DNA from: Siphonodentalium dalli
Taxonomy: Eukaryota; Mollusca; Scaphopoda; Gadilida; Siphonodentaliidae
Direction of reading: 5' to 3'
DNA length: 64,000 bases
Assembly (NCBI GenBank): GCA_032622095.1
Contig: CP136065.1
Coordinates: 214,068,151 to 214,132,150, forward strand
The translations under genes and the position numbers were made by a program. The notes beneath the pieces are model-generated. The model saw nothing but the letters and a program-made list of their open reading frames with translations, did no database searches and had not been told where the DNA came from. Each line of letters begins with the position of its first letter. The stretch's first letter is position 1. Of this stretch, positions 22,683 through 35,010 are shown piece by piece.

Positions 22683-23603
22683 TTGTAATACGACTGAAAG
22701 TTTATGGTCACAATTCGACTGAATAGTCAACGAAATACTGCGCTTTTTCGGTCTCAGGTGAGAAAACATTTCGTGGTGTAATTCGTATTGGGCGTACTCG
22801 ATTTATTTGCATGGAGTACTCGGGTAAATTGTTTGCGTAAATAATCGTTGTGATTGGCTAAAAAACGACGTGTTTTCAGCGGCGCCCGTGCCTTTCATTT
22901 AAATTGTACAGGAAATACGATTGCGGTCTCTGGGATTAAGGAGAGGTGCCTCTCTGCCCTTTCGTCAATCCCGGGCTAGCCCCCCGAACCACTCACTCTA
23001 CTATTGCGGTCATTTCTGTGTTGAACGTTGTTGGGACAACATGTATATGATCATCGACTATGGACCATTTTCCTTACACAAAGCGATCTAAATGATCTAG
23101 TTTACTAAACTAATCTTATTCCCCTTCTGTACTGGTGAACAAACGCTTTCATTTTCAACTTGATTCCGAAATATCGAATATGATCGAGATTCGAATCGAC
23201 GAATGCACAGCCCGGCCCCATGGATTTATTTTGTCATTTAACATACTTATTAAGTAACTTTCTTTGGTCTTAACATATATCAATATACCAACATCATCTG
23301 GACCATATTCATTGTCAACCAAACTGATTTCAAGCGACAAATCGCTAGAAAATTCGCAAGATTGTCAAGATGCAAAATTCAAAGGGTTGCGGGTGTACTC
23401 CGTTGATGCCCCGTTTGCGCGGAGTTAGAAAAGACGGGAAAAGTCGCGTGCGGCGATCTGAATAAACCGATTTTTTTCGTGGTACAATTGGAAAAAGTAG
23501 AATTGTACCACAAAACTGGAACGAGATAGCCATGGTAACTCGGGCCACTGGCCAATCAGGACATGGCTTTTAAGCATAGTTAGGCAGGGTCGTATTACAA
23601 ATA
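22683..23603. mobile_element. Possible short-TIR element (~920 bp)
   Basis: TTTGTAATACGAC at 22682-22694 is matched in reverse by GTCGTATTACAAA at about 23591-23603. The interior includes a hairpin (GTGGTACAATT...AATTGTACCAC, 23474-23509) and a GC-richer block with GAGAGGTGCCTCTC near 22941. No ORF with recognised similarity. A 13-bp inverted match alone is modest evidence. Confidence 0.4.
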
Positions 23604-24588
23604 ATTATATACTACTATATTGTATAAATGTGCAAATAAACATTGAAACATATATTTAACAGCGGAAAATTTCATATTCTAAACAAACGTCTTGATATAA
23701 TTTTTCCTAATAGGATCTATCCATCATATTTCAATCTCTGTCTGTTGAAACAAATCTGCAAAAATGGTGATGAAAATTATCATAATAACTATAGGAGTAT
23801 ATCCATAAAATTAGTTGTGTGTGGAAGCTATATGGGTCAATTATTAATAAGCAAACATCTGACGATCACCAAATATGTTATCATAAACACAAACGCCCAT
23901 CTGATATATGTGCACACTTAAACTCTAATTCATATGTGAGTGGTGAACAAACATGAACCACCGATGATCCTTACACATGTGCTTGTAAATTTAAAAATGC
24001 ATTTGTTTGTGCTTGGAGTATAGATTTTATTTCAACAATGTAAGTTCAAGGATAATATATATTTATATGGTATACAAGCCATATTTTGTAACCTCGAGTG
24101 GGCAGCACTGGTTTAAAGCAATTGTATAATTTGTTTGAACCCAACACTCTACATATGTGTGTTTGTGAAGTACCCAAGCTATTTTCTTCTCAAGTGAAAT
24201 TTTATGCGGCCTGTTGTTATTAAAAACAATTTTAGTTGTCCCGTGTATGCACTTGACAGGGTTCTTGTTAGTAAGCCACATAAGGAGCCACAATGAATTG
24301 ACTCATTTCAAGACTATTGTCATCATATAGACACCATAGGTAACTCCAACCAAATACAAACTAATGAAACTTACCAAATTTATCAGGATTATTTTCTCCA
24401 TAAATGATGCACAAGTTATCTGTACTTAAGAATGCAGCCACGTGTGGGCATCACACTATCACCACAGGGTACTTTTAAGGAAGCTATAATCTGAAAAATA
24501 GAGCTAACAAAACATTATCCTTTACTGAAGTAACATGTATTTAACAGCAGTATGCCGGCTAGTGCACATTTGGCGTACTTGACACGCA
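23604..24588. other. No recognisable gene
   Basis: The longest plus-strand ORF (23643-23921) shows no recognised domain and is AT-rich; I treat it as chance. No repeat structure identified. Confidence 0.3.
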
Positions 24589-24742
24589 TATCATTGGGGA
24601 AATAAAAAGTAGCTTCCTGTCTCAATGGAACAAGAAAACACTTTGTCATTAAATATATCTCAATTGAAGTCACATGCACATTGACGTGCAAATACCGAGT
24701 GTATGATACATTTTGTGTTCTGGAAGATGAGGGACATATCAT
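24589..24742 (+). repeat. Duplicated segment, copy 1
   Basis: CATATCATTGGGGAAATAAA through AAGTCACAT, then a 22-nt spacer, then AGTGTATGATACATTTTGTG through GACATATCATG. Copy 2 lies about 1 kb downstream with a retroposon-like insertion in place of the spacer. Confidence 0.75.
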
Positions 24743-24779
24743 GGAAAAAAATCTGCTGCGGTTTTCTCACGGGGACTGG

Positions 24780-24861
24780 TAGATCATGCCATGAATCTCT
24801 ACTCTGGCTGACGCCCGTAGACACGGGCGTCAGCCAGAGTAGAGATTCATGGCATGATCTA
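24780..24861. mobile_element. 82-bp perfect palindrome with 9-bp TSD
   Basis: Two perfect 39-nt arms starting TAGATCATGCCATGAATCTC enclose AGAC. GGGGACTGG occurs immediately outside both ends (24771-24779 and 24862-24870), an exact 9-bp direct repeat as left by Mutator-type integration. The arms match the termini of the 975-bp element at 7671-8645, so this is a minimal foldback derivative made of TIRs only. It lies just downstream of duplicated segment copy 1. Confidence 0.85.
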
Positions 24862-25002
24862 GGGGACTGGCTACAATGTTTGGGAATATTTGTAAACAAT
24901 AATTAAAAATTTCATCACAGTATATATATAATTTATAAATTGTTGACATGACAGAAAATTATAATGTCGGGTACCATGCATGGACTTGTGACGGTCTTAC
25001 CA

Positions 25003-25133
25003 ATACCATTGGAGTTTGGAACTTTATCAATAACTTCCTTAATTAGCCAATTTTGGCACAGCATTATGACCAAAACATTGCTAATTAGCCTAATTAAGGC
25101 AGTTATTGATCAAGTTCCAAGCTCCTGTGGTAT
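25003..25133. mobile_element. Imperfect foldback (131 bp)
   Basis: ATACCATTGGAGTTTGGAAC at 25003 pairs with GTTCCAAGCTCCTGTGGTAT ending at 25133. The arms continue through CAATAAC and TTAATTAG. About 55 bp per arm with several mismatches. No coding capacity and no clear target duplication. Confidence 0.6.
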
Positions 25134-25602
25134 TTCAAAAATCATAATGCATATGACCCGTCCCTATGCGGTGTGAAAATGTCAATAATGAAACGAAAAC
25201 AAAAAAGTTGTGTAAGTTTAGCCATGTATTTCGTAACGAAACGTCGCAAATACGACCAAATTTATACTCTGTAAACAGCTTGGGAATGTTTATTTCATTG
25301 GGGCATTGTCTTTATTTGATTATTTATGTATTATTCTTTTATTGGCTTTCATACCGTTCGTGAAAAAAAATGTGTACTGCAAAGCGAGTGTGAAGAAATT
25401 AGCGTCCTTAGTTACTATGCAACGAACTACAAATATCGTTGCGCTCAAGTACTTTTGGGTCGTTTTTTGTTGCACTGATAAAATCTCTACCTAATGTAAT
25501 TACGATATAATTACATTAGCTTTGATAAACTCAACGGCAATTTACTATAGAGAATGAAGTGGTGTAATTATATGATATATTGACCAGAGTTCTGAAAACA
25601 GA

Positions 25603-25962
25603 AACGCATATCATTGGGGAAATAAAAAGTAGCTTCCTGTCCCAATGGAACAAGAAAACACTTTGTCATTAAATATATCTCAGTTGAAGTCACATTACAT
25701 GTATTTTAGCTAAAACATTGTAAAAGATTTGATTCGTCTTTTACAATGTTTTAGCTAATATACATGAAATTTATTTTGCAGATAGGTTGTGTTTTATTCA
25801 CGTTAATGTTTATGTACATATTCATTATTTTACAAGTCAGTTAAGAGCTTAATGCTCATGTTTGTATTTTAAAATGCCTGACTTTATAAATAAAGCTTTT
25901 GAACTTTGAACTTGAAAGTGTATGATACATTTTGTGTTCTGGAAGATGAGGGACATATCATG
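25603..25962 (+). repeat. Duplicated segment, copy 2, with insertion
   Basis: The left part (25603-25690) and right part (about 25917-25962) match copy 1 at 24589-24742 almost base for base. About 225 bp in between replaces the 22-nt spacer of copy 1. Confidence 0.7.
25691..25917 (+). mobile_element. Retroposon 3' end inserted in copy 2
   Basis: The insertion ends TTTATAAATAAAGCTTTTGA then TTGAACTTTGAAC, a tandem-pentamer tail typical of LINE/SINE 3' ends. It opens with a hairpin whose arms are TAGCTAAAACATTGTAAAAG (25707-25757). It is too short for coding sequence. Confidence 0.55.
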
Positions 25963-26010
25963 TTGCTCTGTGAAAAATATGATGCTCTAAGCATAAATAC
26001 ATTACATTAT

Positions 26011-26410
26011 GGGGGGGGGGGGGTTCAGGGGCATTAAAATTGAAACTATTCTAGTCGCCGCTTTCCACAACACATATATAGTCATCCCCAGTATGCGAGT
26101 AGTATAAGAATGTGAAATAACGGAAACAAAGTGGCCCTATTGGAGTCACGGATTGAATTGCAGGGGGATACCAAAAGTGAAAAACTATTTTGTCGCCGAT
26201 TTCACCAAACTTATATCACCGCTGTGCCACAATGAATGTAATGGTGTGTGTTTAAACGGACATGGCTAATGCTAGCTTCCAAAGTAATTTGGAAGGAGGT
26301 ATAAGATAGGTTAACGATTACACGAACTATTAATATATCGGCTTCATATGCTCTGAAAAAATACTTGCCATGGTCACAGCCATTTTCCAGCTGTTTTAAC
26401 TTTTTCACAC
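26011..26410. repeat. Dispersed repeat after a 13-G run
   Basis: Starts with G x13 at 26011. TCGCCG.TTTCCAC/ACCAAAC phrases occur twice (near 26055 and 26192), resembling the family at 6480-7445 and 39934-40240 and a fragment near 41353. Non-coding. Confidence 0.4.
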
Positions 26411-26579
26411 ATAAGTGAGATAAACGCTCTTTATTTCCACCACATCAGGAATAGAATAACATCGATTTTTTCCCCCGGTTCCATACCGTGCACATGGCTG
26501 TTGTTTGTTTGGACAGAAACACCATGTTCAAATATTTTATGGACCCGAAATTGTTTTTTCCGGCAGCATATAGTGTTTG

Positions 26580-26790
26580 TCCGTCCGTCCAGCCGTCTAG
26601 TCGTAAGATTGTTCGTGTCCGCTCCATTAAATCGCGATGCTTTATTGGATTCTGTTGAAACTTGGCATAGCTGTTTCTACTGAGGAGACGTTGTGTTGCG
26701 CACAATTTTGTTTTCCAATCATTGAATGTCAAGGTCACAGGTCAAGGTCGTTCTCTCGACTATAAGTCACCGGTACCAGCCACCACCCGT
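26580..26790 (+). repeat. Dispersed repeat, partner of 35170-35330
   Basis: GTCCGCTCCA..AAATCGCGATGCTTTATTGG, TCTGTTGAAACTTG and GTCAAGGTCGTTCTCTCGA also occur in the same order near 35177-35320. The GGTCACAGGTCAAGGTC run is shared by related families at 38100 and 49400. Confidence 0.6.
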
Positions 26791-26849
26791 CGTGTCCGCT
26801 CCACAATTTTTGTTTACATCACATGACTTCAACAAAACAAGGGACTTGG

Positions 26850-27117
26850 TTGTAGTTTTCTTAATAAAGACCTGTGTGAAAATTATCTCCGATCAAGTCC
26901 TCATTGTGTGTGTGGAAGTGATGAAACGGCGAATCATTTCTTATTCCACTGCCCAGTATACAGTAGACAAAGAAACGAATGTTGTTCTGGTAGTTTGGAA
27001 AGAACAACCATTGAGAGCGCACTGAACGGCACGATTTCAAATAGTCTGAGCGAAAATATTTTTACATTTAAAACAGTCCAGAAATTCATAATCATGACAG
27101 AACGCTTTTCGAGCTAA
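26850..27117 (+). pseudogene. LINE C-terminal fragment with zinc knuckle
   Basis: In the frame ending at 27117, HCVCGSDETANHFLFHCPVY is visible. This is the C-x-C-x(7)-H-x(4)-C motif near the C-terminus of several non-LTR ORF2 proteins, followed by about 45 residues to a stop. No RT core is present upstream, so the copy is strongly 5'-truncated. The family cannot be fixed from this alone. Confidence 0.7.
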
Positions 27118-27592
27118 CATATATACAGATTATATGGCACTGCCCAATAATAATTACATTAAGTAAATATCTAATATATGGAACCATTGAAATAGCTGAT
27201 GACCGACACGACAGGTGACACACAAATGTTGTATATATGCTTGTGTCTGTATTGCTCTTACGAACCCATTCTATGAAACCCATACTATAATATATTAGAC
27301 ATGGTGTAAACATTTAGTACATGAATAGACCAATTCATTACCTGTCTCCGACAACTCCACGACGGGACGCGACTCGAGTAATGAAAGCATAATATTGCTT
27401 GCTTTGTCGCACCATTTTATATTATGTCCACCGATGATAAGGTCACTTGTGGAGACGGCACATATAAGCCATATAGGCTTACAGCCGAATCCACTCCCAT
27501 ACACAAGGAACATGGTAACATGAATTATCAATATATCATATTGTAACAATTATTATTGGGAATAAATATTATTAAACCAAAACAAGGCGTGG

Positions 27593-28275
27593 TGTTACGC
27601 CGAGTTATGTAGTAACTGACGAGTTTTGTGGTAGCTCACGAGTTACGTAGTAAAATCGACGAGTTATGTAGTAATTTGGGTTACGAGATTTGTAGTAAAA
27701 TATCGACGAGTTTTGTAGTAAAAAACAAGCTAACGAGTTTTGTAGTAATACTCGTCGAGTTGTGTAGCAACAATTTTTAGTCAGTTTCAAAGGCGGGTTT
27801 GGACTTAATAAAATCGTATATAGTAAATGCAATGTTTTTTTGTGTAAGTGTTTGTGTGGTGGACGTTAATGACATTGTAGCTCAACTTGATGTTGGTCCC
27901 TCGTCACTGCTACGTCGTTTCTCATCAGATCTGAGCCAAACTTCGTACCTAGAAGTACTATGGCCATGTTATTAACATGAACCTGGCCCCCATTAAGTCA
28001 GACGTCGCGTTAATGACACTGTAGCTCAATCTGATGGTGGTCCATCGTCACTCATTCGCTGTTTATCGACAGATCGGGACGAAACTTGGTACATATACGT
28101 ATTGTGCCCATGTTATTGATGTGGACCAGGTCCCGATTACGTTAGCCGTCGCGTCCGGCGGCAATGACGTTGTAGCTCAACCTGATGGTGGTCCATCGTC
28201 ACTCATCCGCTGTTTCTCGGCAGATCGAGGCGAAACTTCGCATGTACAAGCACTATGACCATACTATTAACTTGG
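27593..28275 (+). repeat. Left arm of the 7.46-kb element
   Basis: 27593-27775 is a run of ACGAGTTTTGTAGTAA-like units. 27875-28275 holds three ~135-bp units with TGTAGCTCAACYTGATGGTG, CCATCGTCACTC and GCAGATCGRGRCGAAACTTC. All reappear in reverse complement in the right arm. Confidence 0.75.
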
Positions 28276-29205
28276 ACCTGGTTTCGATTACCTCAGATAG
28301 TCCATGAGATAGAACTGTGAAAATGCATAAATAAAATTTTGGCTGGACCCCAAGGGGGGCAAAGGTTTTATTGCTTAATATGATAGTAAGATATGTTCTG
28401 ATCAAAATTTCACTTGTTGGCCCTTGATTTAGGTGTCCGTTTTCATAAAAAATTAGAATTAATGACCCAAAATATTTGTCACATTGCTTTTTCAATTTTG
28501 AGCTTATTTTGTAGAACTCACCATGCTGGTCACAGAACCGTAAACCATTTTAATATTCGTCAAACATTTTTTGAGTTATGGACATTTCTGTTCCAAAAAA
28601 AATGGTCGTTTTTCAGATTTCGGAGCCCCCATTTTCGGCGTATTTTCAAAATAAGCTAAAAAGCAGATTTTAGGATAAATTATTTGTTAAAATACATAAT
28701 AATTTTGTGTTTTTTCACTAATTAAGTGGTTAACCTACTGGTTATGGTAAAGAATGAGAAAAAATATGCCGATGAAATGTGCGTTCCATAACATGTACTT
28801 AGTCAAATTTGGCTTTGTGACATGGGGTCGCGTGACGAAATGCCATTTTTGAGGTCTTGTAACTCAGTAAATTTATCTCCATACATCTTGATGTTTTCAC
28901 ACCATATTTAATATGTAAGTCTAACTATATTGTAAAGAAATTTTGGTCATTGCATGTAAAATATTTTCGTTATGGCCTATGGCTTATTGAAATCCTCTTA
29001 TTTTCGAAAATGTCATTTTTTGGGCATTTTTCTTGATTTTTTGTTTATAAAAAATAAACAGGTGAGGATTAATTGGTAAAACTTTCAGCTGAAAACATTT
29101 TTTAATTCAAATGAATCCATTTTGTCGAATATACTAAGGTATGTTTATGGATTTCACCCCTTTTTGTTGTCAACGGAGCACAAATTTGGCAGTCAGTTTA
29201 GGGGT
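28276..29205. other. Non-coding interior segment
   Basis: AT-rich, with several TTTTTT tracts and no recognisable ORF or repeat unit. Bounded by the left arm and the central palindrome. Confidence 0.35.
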
Positions 29206-30300
29206 ATAGGCCAAATCACACAGAATACACACTGGAGACAAAGGGCTGAGGGTATGTGCACAAAGCAAGTGGCTATATCACCAGTGGTGAGGTGGATATG
29301 TATACCTGGAGTGACCCTATGGTCATTGTTGTGGTATTTATGTATATCTTGAATGTCTATTTGGCCATGGGTGTGTATAAAAGGTATATAGGGTGGTGAC
29401 CGTATGGCCAATGGTGATGTGAACCGTGAATGGGTATACAGGGATTGACTTATGTTCATGAACATGGTGAATATGTATACAGGGAGTGATTATATGGTTA
29501 TGGGTTGTGTGTAGGATCATACCCTGTGTTCATGTATTGTAACTCGTGGCTGTATGGTCATTTGTGGTGTGTACGGATATAACCAAGTATGGCTATATGG
29601 TCATGGGTCAGGTGTACATGTATACGGTGGGTGACCATATTGTCATTTGTGTGGTGATTATGTATATGTGGAGTTACTGTGTGGTAATGGGTGGCTATCG
29701 CTTTCCTCCATTGTACATAAAGACCATCAAGATGGAGAACTCTGACATTACCTCTCTATTGATTAACATATCCTTGAGCTATTTTGGAAAGCGATAGACA
29801 CCAAGGTTTCACATGTACAACCCACATATTACCTCACAGAAACACCACAAACATGACAATATAGTAACTCACTTTATACACGTACACCTGACCCATGACC
29901 AGACAGCCATACTTGGTTATACCGTACACACAACAAATGACCATACAGTCACGAGTCACCATACATGCACACCAGGCATACTCCTATATCTGACATATGA
30001 CCATATCGTCACTCTCTGTATACATATCAGGATCATAAAGTCACTCCTTGTATACCTATTCACCTCACCATTGACCATACAGTCACTACCTGTATACATA
30101 TTCGGCACCTCCATAGTCATATAACCACTCGATAAATACATGTACAGCTCACCCATGACCATAGATTCAATCCAGGTATACATATACACATCGCCAATAT
30201 ACCAATACCAGCACCCACGACCACTCATACATTCCATGCATATACACCTCACACATGACAATTCAACAACCCACTGTATACTCATGCACGCCATCCATCA
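29205..30300. repeat. ~1.1-kb interrupted palindrome of ~55-bp units
   Basis: The left half is an array of GTATACAGGGAGTGA...ATGGTCATGGGTGAGGTG-like units. The right half is the same array in reverse complement, unit for unit: CGTGACTGTATGGTCATTTG and ATAACCAAGTATGGCT occur in both arms at mirrored positions. The halves meet at CTATCGCTTTCC/GGAAAGCGATAG enclosing about 79 nt (29695-29797). Long ORFs on both strands are repeat readings. Confidence 0.8.
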
Positions 30301-30555
30301 TCACACAGATACTGCGTACACACCACCAATGATGATCCATCCACGACATATATAACAATATAACCAATGTCAGAAATGGTAACGCGCTCAAGATCATATA
30401 TTATAAACCCAAGAATGTAATTGTAGAATATAAAATATATTGGTTTTGCGAATGGCCAACTCAGAATTCCGTTAAAATAACAATAACAACCAGCACATAA
30501 TTAACGAACCGGCGGCCGACTCGACCGTCTCCGACCACAACCCCCAGTGTGCTGC
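30301..30555. other. Non-coding spacer
   Basis: Spacer between the palindrome and the 2.2-kb duplication. No recognisable coding or repeat structure. Confidence 0.3.
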
Positions 30556-32781
30556 AAAAATTTCTTTTATTTGTAATTGACATATAGTTTATATCACAAA
30601 CCAAAAATCAAAATTAATCAACGTTGATTAACGACAATAAACGAAATTGAAATTCCCCAACTGCACCTTTTACCGGACTCTGCCTCCAGCTCGCAGTTTG
30701 ACTTTTAATCATCCCAAAAATTCCCATTCTATAAATAAAACTAATAAAACACCCATTGATGATGTAAGCCCCACGAGAAAAGAGAATCTCGCCACCAGTT
30801 ATACACGCGGCGCGCGTAAATATTCATCCAACCCTTTACCAGAATGGCAGGCCCTATATACCCACGCGCATAGCCAATGACCATCCAGCTTACGTCCGAC
30901 CATGACCACGAGTGCATACTATAAGTTACAGGGCGTTTGGTTGGCGGATACGGTGTCATGTGAGGCGAAGTGAAAACAATATTCGGTGAGGCCGCAGGAC
31001 AACGTATCCGCCAACTAAACGCCATATAACGTATTTATTATGCCAACGACCCCGAACCAATATAGTAGTGCAGAAGAATTTTTCCCAATCAAATTGGCGG
31101 AAGCCTCATGAGGAGACCCCATAAGTTTTTCCATATGGTTCAGTGCGGCCACACTACTTACGAAAGCTGGATGGTCAAACTTAATAGTCGGCATAATAAA
31201 TGATTATTTGGGCTTTCATATATATACTCCACGCGAATCGCGACAATTCAGATTGACTCGTTCTTTTGTTATAGAGGGATTCGCCATGTTGGAATAGGTT
31301 ACACACCAGTAAATATTTTACATATACATGTATGTGTAGCCAATCTGATGGTGGTCCATCACTCGGCCTCACTGGGCGTCATCTTGTTATTATTTTAAGT
31401 GTGGCTCCTATATAAGTGTGTACATTCGGATGTAATACAAAGTGACTGCACATTTTTGCTTTTTGTCAAAGTGGCAGCGTCCAGTGTAAGTTGGACAATT
31501 TAAGGAAACCTTTGCGACAATTTTTGTGATTTTTTTCCCCGTAGAGGTTAGCTAGATACCGTGCACAGAAGAAGCCGAAGATGGAAAAAGTCGACCAACT
31601 ATAATTCTCCCCCGGAAGTCACATTTTGTCCCAAACGTGTGAATTCATTACCTGCAATGAAACTGACACATATATATTTTCGAAAGCATGTAGACAATGC
31701 CACTTTAAACAAGCCGTTAATTTGTGTTTGTTATGATACGTACCTGATTAACAGTTCCAAGTTAATAGTATGGCCATAGTGTTTCTACATGCGAAGCTTC
31801 GCCTCGATTTGCCGATAAACTGTGGACCAGCTCCAAGTTAATAGTATGGCCATAATACTTCTAGGTACGAAGTTTCGCCTCGATCTGCCGAGAAACAGCG
31901 GATGAGTGACGATGGATCACATTCAGGTTGAGCTACAACGGCATTGCCACCAGGACGCGACGGCTAACGTAATCGGGACATGGTCCACATCAATAACATG
32001 GCCACAATACGTCTATGTACCAAGTTTCGTCCCGATCTGCCGATAAACAGCGGATGAGTGACGATGGACCACCATCATGTTGAGCTACAACGTCATTAAC
32101 GCCAGAACGCGACATCTGGCGTAATGGGAACCAGGTCCAAGTTAATACATGGCCATAGTACTTCTTTGTACGAAGTTTCGCTCATATCTGCCGAAAAACG
32201 GCGCCGCAGTGACGAGGAACCGATATCAAGTTGAGCTACAACGTCATTAACGTCAGAACGCGACGTCTGATGTAATCGGGACCAGGTCCACATAAATAAC
32301 AAGGCCACAATACGTCTATGTACCAAGTTTCGAACTGATCTGCCGAGAAACTGCGGAGGAGTGACGAGGGACCATCATCGAGTTGAGCTACAACTTCATT
32401 AACGTCAGAACGCGACGTCTGGTGTAATGGGGACCAGGTCCAAGTTAATAACATGGCCATAGTAATTCTAGGTACGAAGTTTGGCTCAGATCTGCCGAGA
32501 AACGGCGCAGCAGTGAAAGAGACCAACATCAAGTTGAGCTACAGTGTCATTAACGTCCACCACACAAACAATTTACTATATAAGATTTTATTAAACGCGG
32601 CTTTGAAACTGACTAAAATTGTTGCTACAAAACTCGACGATATTACTACAAAACTCGTCGATATTTTACTACAAAACTCGTAACCTGAAATTACTACATA
32701 ACTCGTCGATTTTACTACAAAACTCGTGAGCTACCACAAAACTCGTCGATTATTACCACATAACTCGTGAGCTACCACAAA
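30556..32781 (+). repeat. 2.2-kb tandem duplication, copy 1
   Basis: Begins AAAAATTTCTTTTATTTGTA and runs to GTGAGCTACCACAAAA. It is near-identical to 32779-35010, with an offset of 2223 bp at the left and 2236 bp at the right. Differences are a few substitutions, a 1-bp indel and a 12-bp indel (second copy carries GGCCTAACATTG near 33288). It contains six ~135-bp repeat units, a stem formed by GGCGTTTGGTTGGCGGATAC and its complement (30935-31022), and copy 1 of the minisatellite end. The repeat junction shares a CAAAAA microhomology. Confidence 0.85.
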
Positions 32782-35010
32782 AATTTCTTTTATTTGTAAT
32801 TGACATATAGTTTATATCACAAACCAAAAATCAAAATTAATCAACGTTGATTAACGACAATAAACGAAATTGAAATTCCCCAACTACACCTTTTACCGGA
32901 CTCTGCCTCCAGCTCGCAGTTTGACTTTTAATCATCCCAAAAATTCCCATTCTATAAATAAAACTAATAAAACACCCATTGATGATGTAAGCGCCCACGA
33001 GAAAAGAGAATCTCGCCACCAGTTATACACGCGGCGCGCGTAAATATTCATCCCACCCTTTACCAGAATGGCAGGCCCTATATACCCACGCGCATAGCCA
33101 ATGACCATCCAGCTTACGTCCGACCATGACCACGAGTGCATACTATAAGTTACAGGGCGTTTGGTTGGCGGATACGGTGTCATGTGAGGCGAAGTGAAAA
33201 CAATATTCGGTGAGGCCGCAGGACAACGTATCCGCCAACTAAACGCCATATAACGTATTTATTATGCCAACGACCCCGAACCAATATAGGCCTAACATTG
33301 AAGTGCAGAAGAATTTTTCCCAATCAAATTGGCGGAAGCCTCATGAGGAGACCCCATAAGTTTTTCCATATGGTTCAGTGCGGCCACACTACTTACGAAA
33401 GCTGGATGGTCAAACTTAATAGTCGGCATAATAAATGATTATTTGGGCTTTCATATATATACTCCACGCGAATCGCGACAATTCAGATTGACTCGTTCTT
33501 TTGTTATAGAGGGATTCGCCATGTTGGAATAGGTTACACACCAGTAAATATTTTACATATACATGTATGTGTAGCCAATCTGATGGTGGTCCATCACTCG
33601 GCCTCACTGGGCGTCATCTTGTTATTATTTTAAGTGTGGCTCCTATATAAGAGTGTACATTCGGATGTAATACAAAGTGACTGCACATTTTTGCTTTTTT
33701 GTCAAAGTGGCAGCGTCCAGTGTAAGTTGGACAATTTAAGGAAACCTTTGCGACAATTTTTGTGATTTTTTTCCCCGTAGAGGTTAGCTAGATACCGTGC
33801 ACAGAAGAAGCCGAAGATGGAAAAAGTCGACCAACTATAATTCTCCCCCGGAAGTCACATTTTGTCCCAAACGTGTGAATTCATTACCTGCAATGAAACT
33901 GACACATATATATTTTCGAAAGCATGTAGACAATGCCACTTTAAACAAGCCGTTAATTTGTGTTTGTTATGATACGTACCTGATTAACAGTTCCAAGTTA
34001 ATAGTATGGCCATAGTGTTTCTACATGCGAAGCTTCGCCTCGATTTGCCGATAAACTGTGGACCAGCTCCAAGTTAATAGTATGGCCATAATACTTCTAG
34101 GTACGAAGTTTCGCCTCGATCTGCCGAGAAACAGCGGATGAGTGACGATGGATCACATTCAGGTTGAGCTACAACGGCATTGCCACCAGGACGCGACGGC
34201 TAACGTAATCGGGACCTGGTCCACATCAATGACATGGCCACAATACGTCTATGTACCAAGTTTCGTCCCGATCTGCCGATAAACAGCGGATGAGTGACGA
34301 TGGACCACCATCATGTTGAGCTACAACGTCATTAACGCCAGAACGCGACATCTGGCGTAATGGGAACCAGGTCCAAGTTAATACATGGCCATAGTACTTC
34401 TTTGTACGAAGTTTCGCTCATATCTGCCGAAAAACGGCGCCGCAGTGACGAGGAACCGATATCAAGTTGAGCTACAACGTCATTAACGTCAGAACGCGAC
34501 GTCTGATGTAATCGGGACCAGGTCCACATAAATAACAAGGCCACAATACGTCTATGTACCAAGTTTCGAACTGATCTGCCGAGAAACTGCGGAGGAGTGA
34601 CGAGGGACCATCATCGAGTTGAGCTACAACTTCATTAACGTCAGAACGCGACGTCTGGTGTAATGGGGACCAGGTCCAAGTTAATAACATGGCCATAGTA
34701 ATTCTAGGTACGAAGTTTGGCTCAGATCTGCCGAGAAACGGCGCAGCAGTGAAAGAGACCAACATCAAGTTGAGCTACAGTGTCATTAACGTCCACCACA
34801 CAAACAATTTACTATATAAGATTTTATTAAACGCGGCTTTGAAACTGACTAAAAATTGTTGCTACAAAACTCGACGATATTACTACAAAACTCGTCGATA
34901 TTTTACTACAAAACTCGTAACCTGAAATTACTACATAACTCGTCGATTTTACTACAAAACTCGTGAGCTACCACAAAACTCGTCGACTATTACCACATAA
35001 CTCGTGAGCT
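32782..35010 (+). repeat. 2.2-kb tandem duplication, copy 2
   Basis: Second copy of 30556-32781. Unlike copy 1, its minisatellite continues to the true terminus (CTCGTCAGTTACTACATAAC, then the CGGCGTAACA end). Copy 1 is thus the derived, truncated unit at its right edge. All ORFs in the two copies are duplicates of one another and lack known domains. Confidence 0.85.

Noticed and set aside
29122-30355. ORFs of 70-112 codons rich in His, Thr, Tyr and Ile
   Set aside because: They are translations of the ~55-bp repeat units in the palindrome; overlapping ORFs exist on both strands.
30647-34925. Paired identical ORFs that might look like a gene family
   Set aside because: The identity comes from the 2.2-kb DNA duplication, non-coding repeats included. 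No recognised domain.
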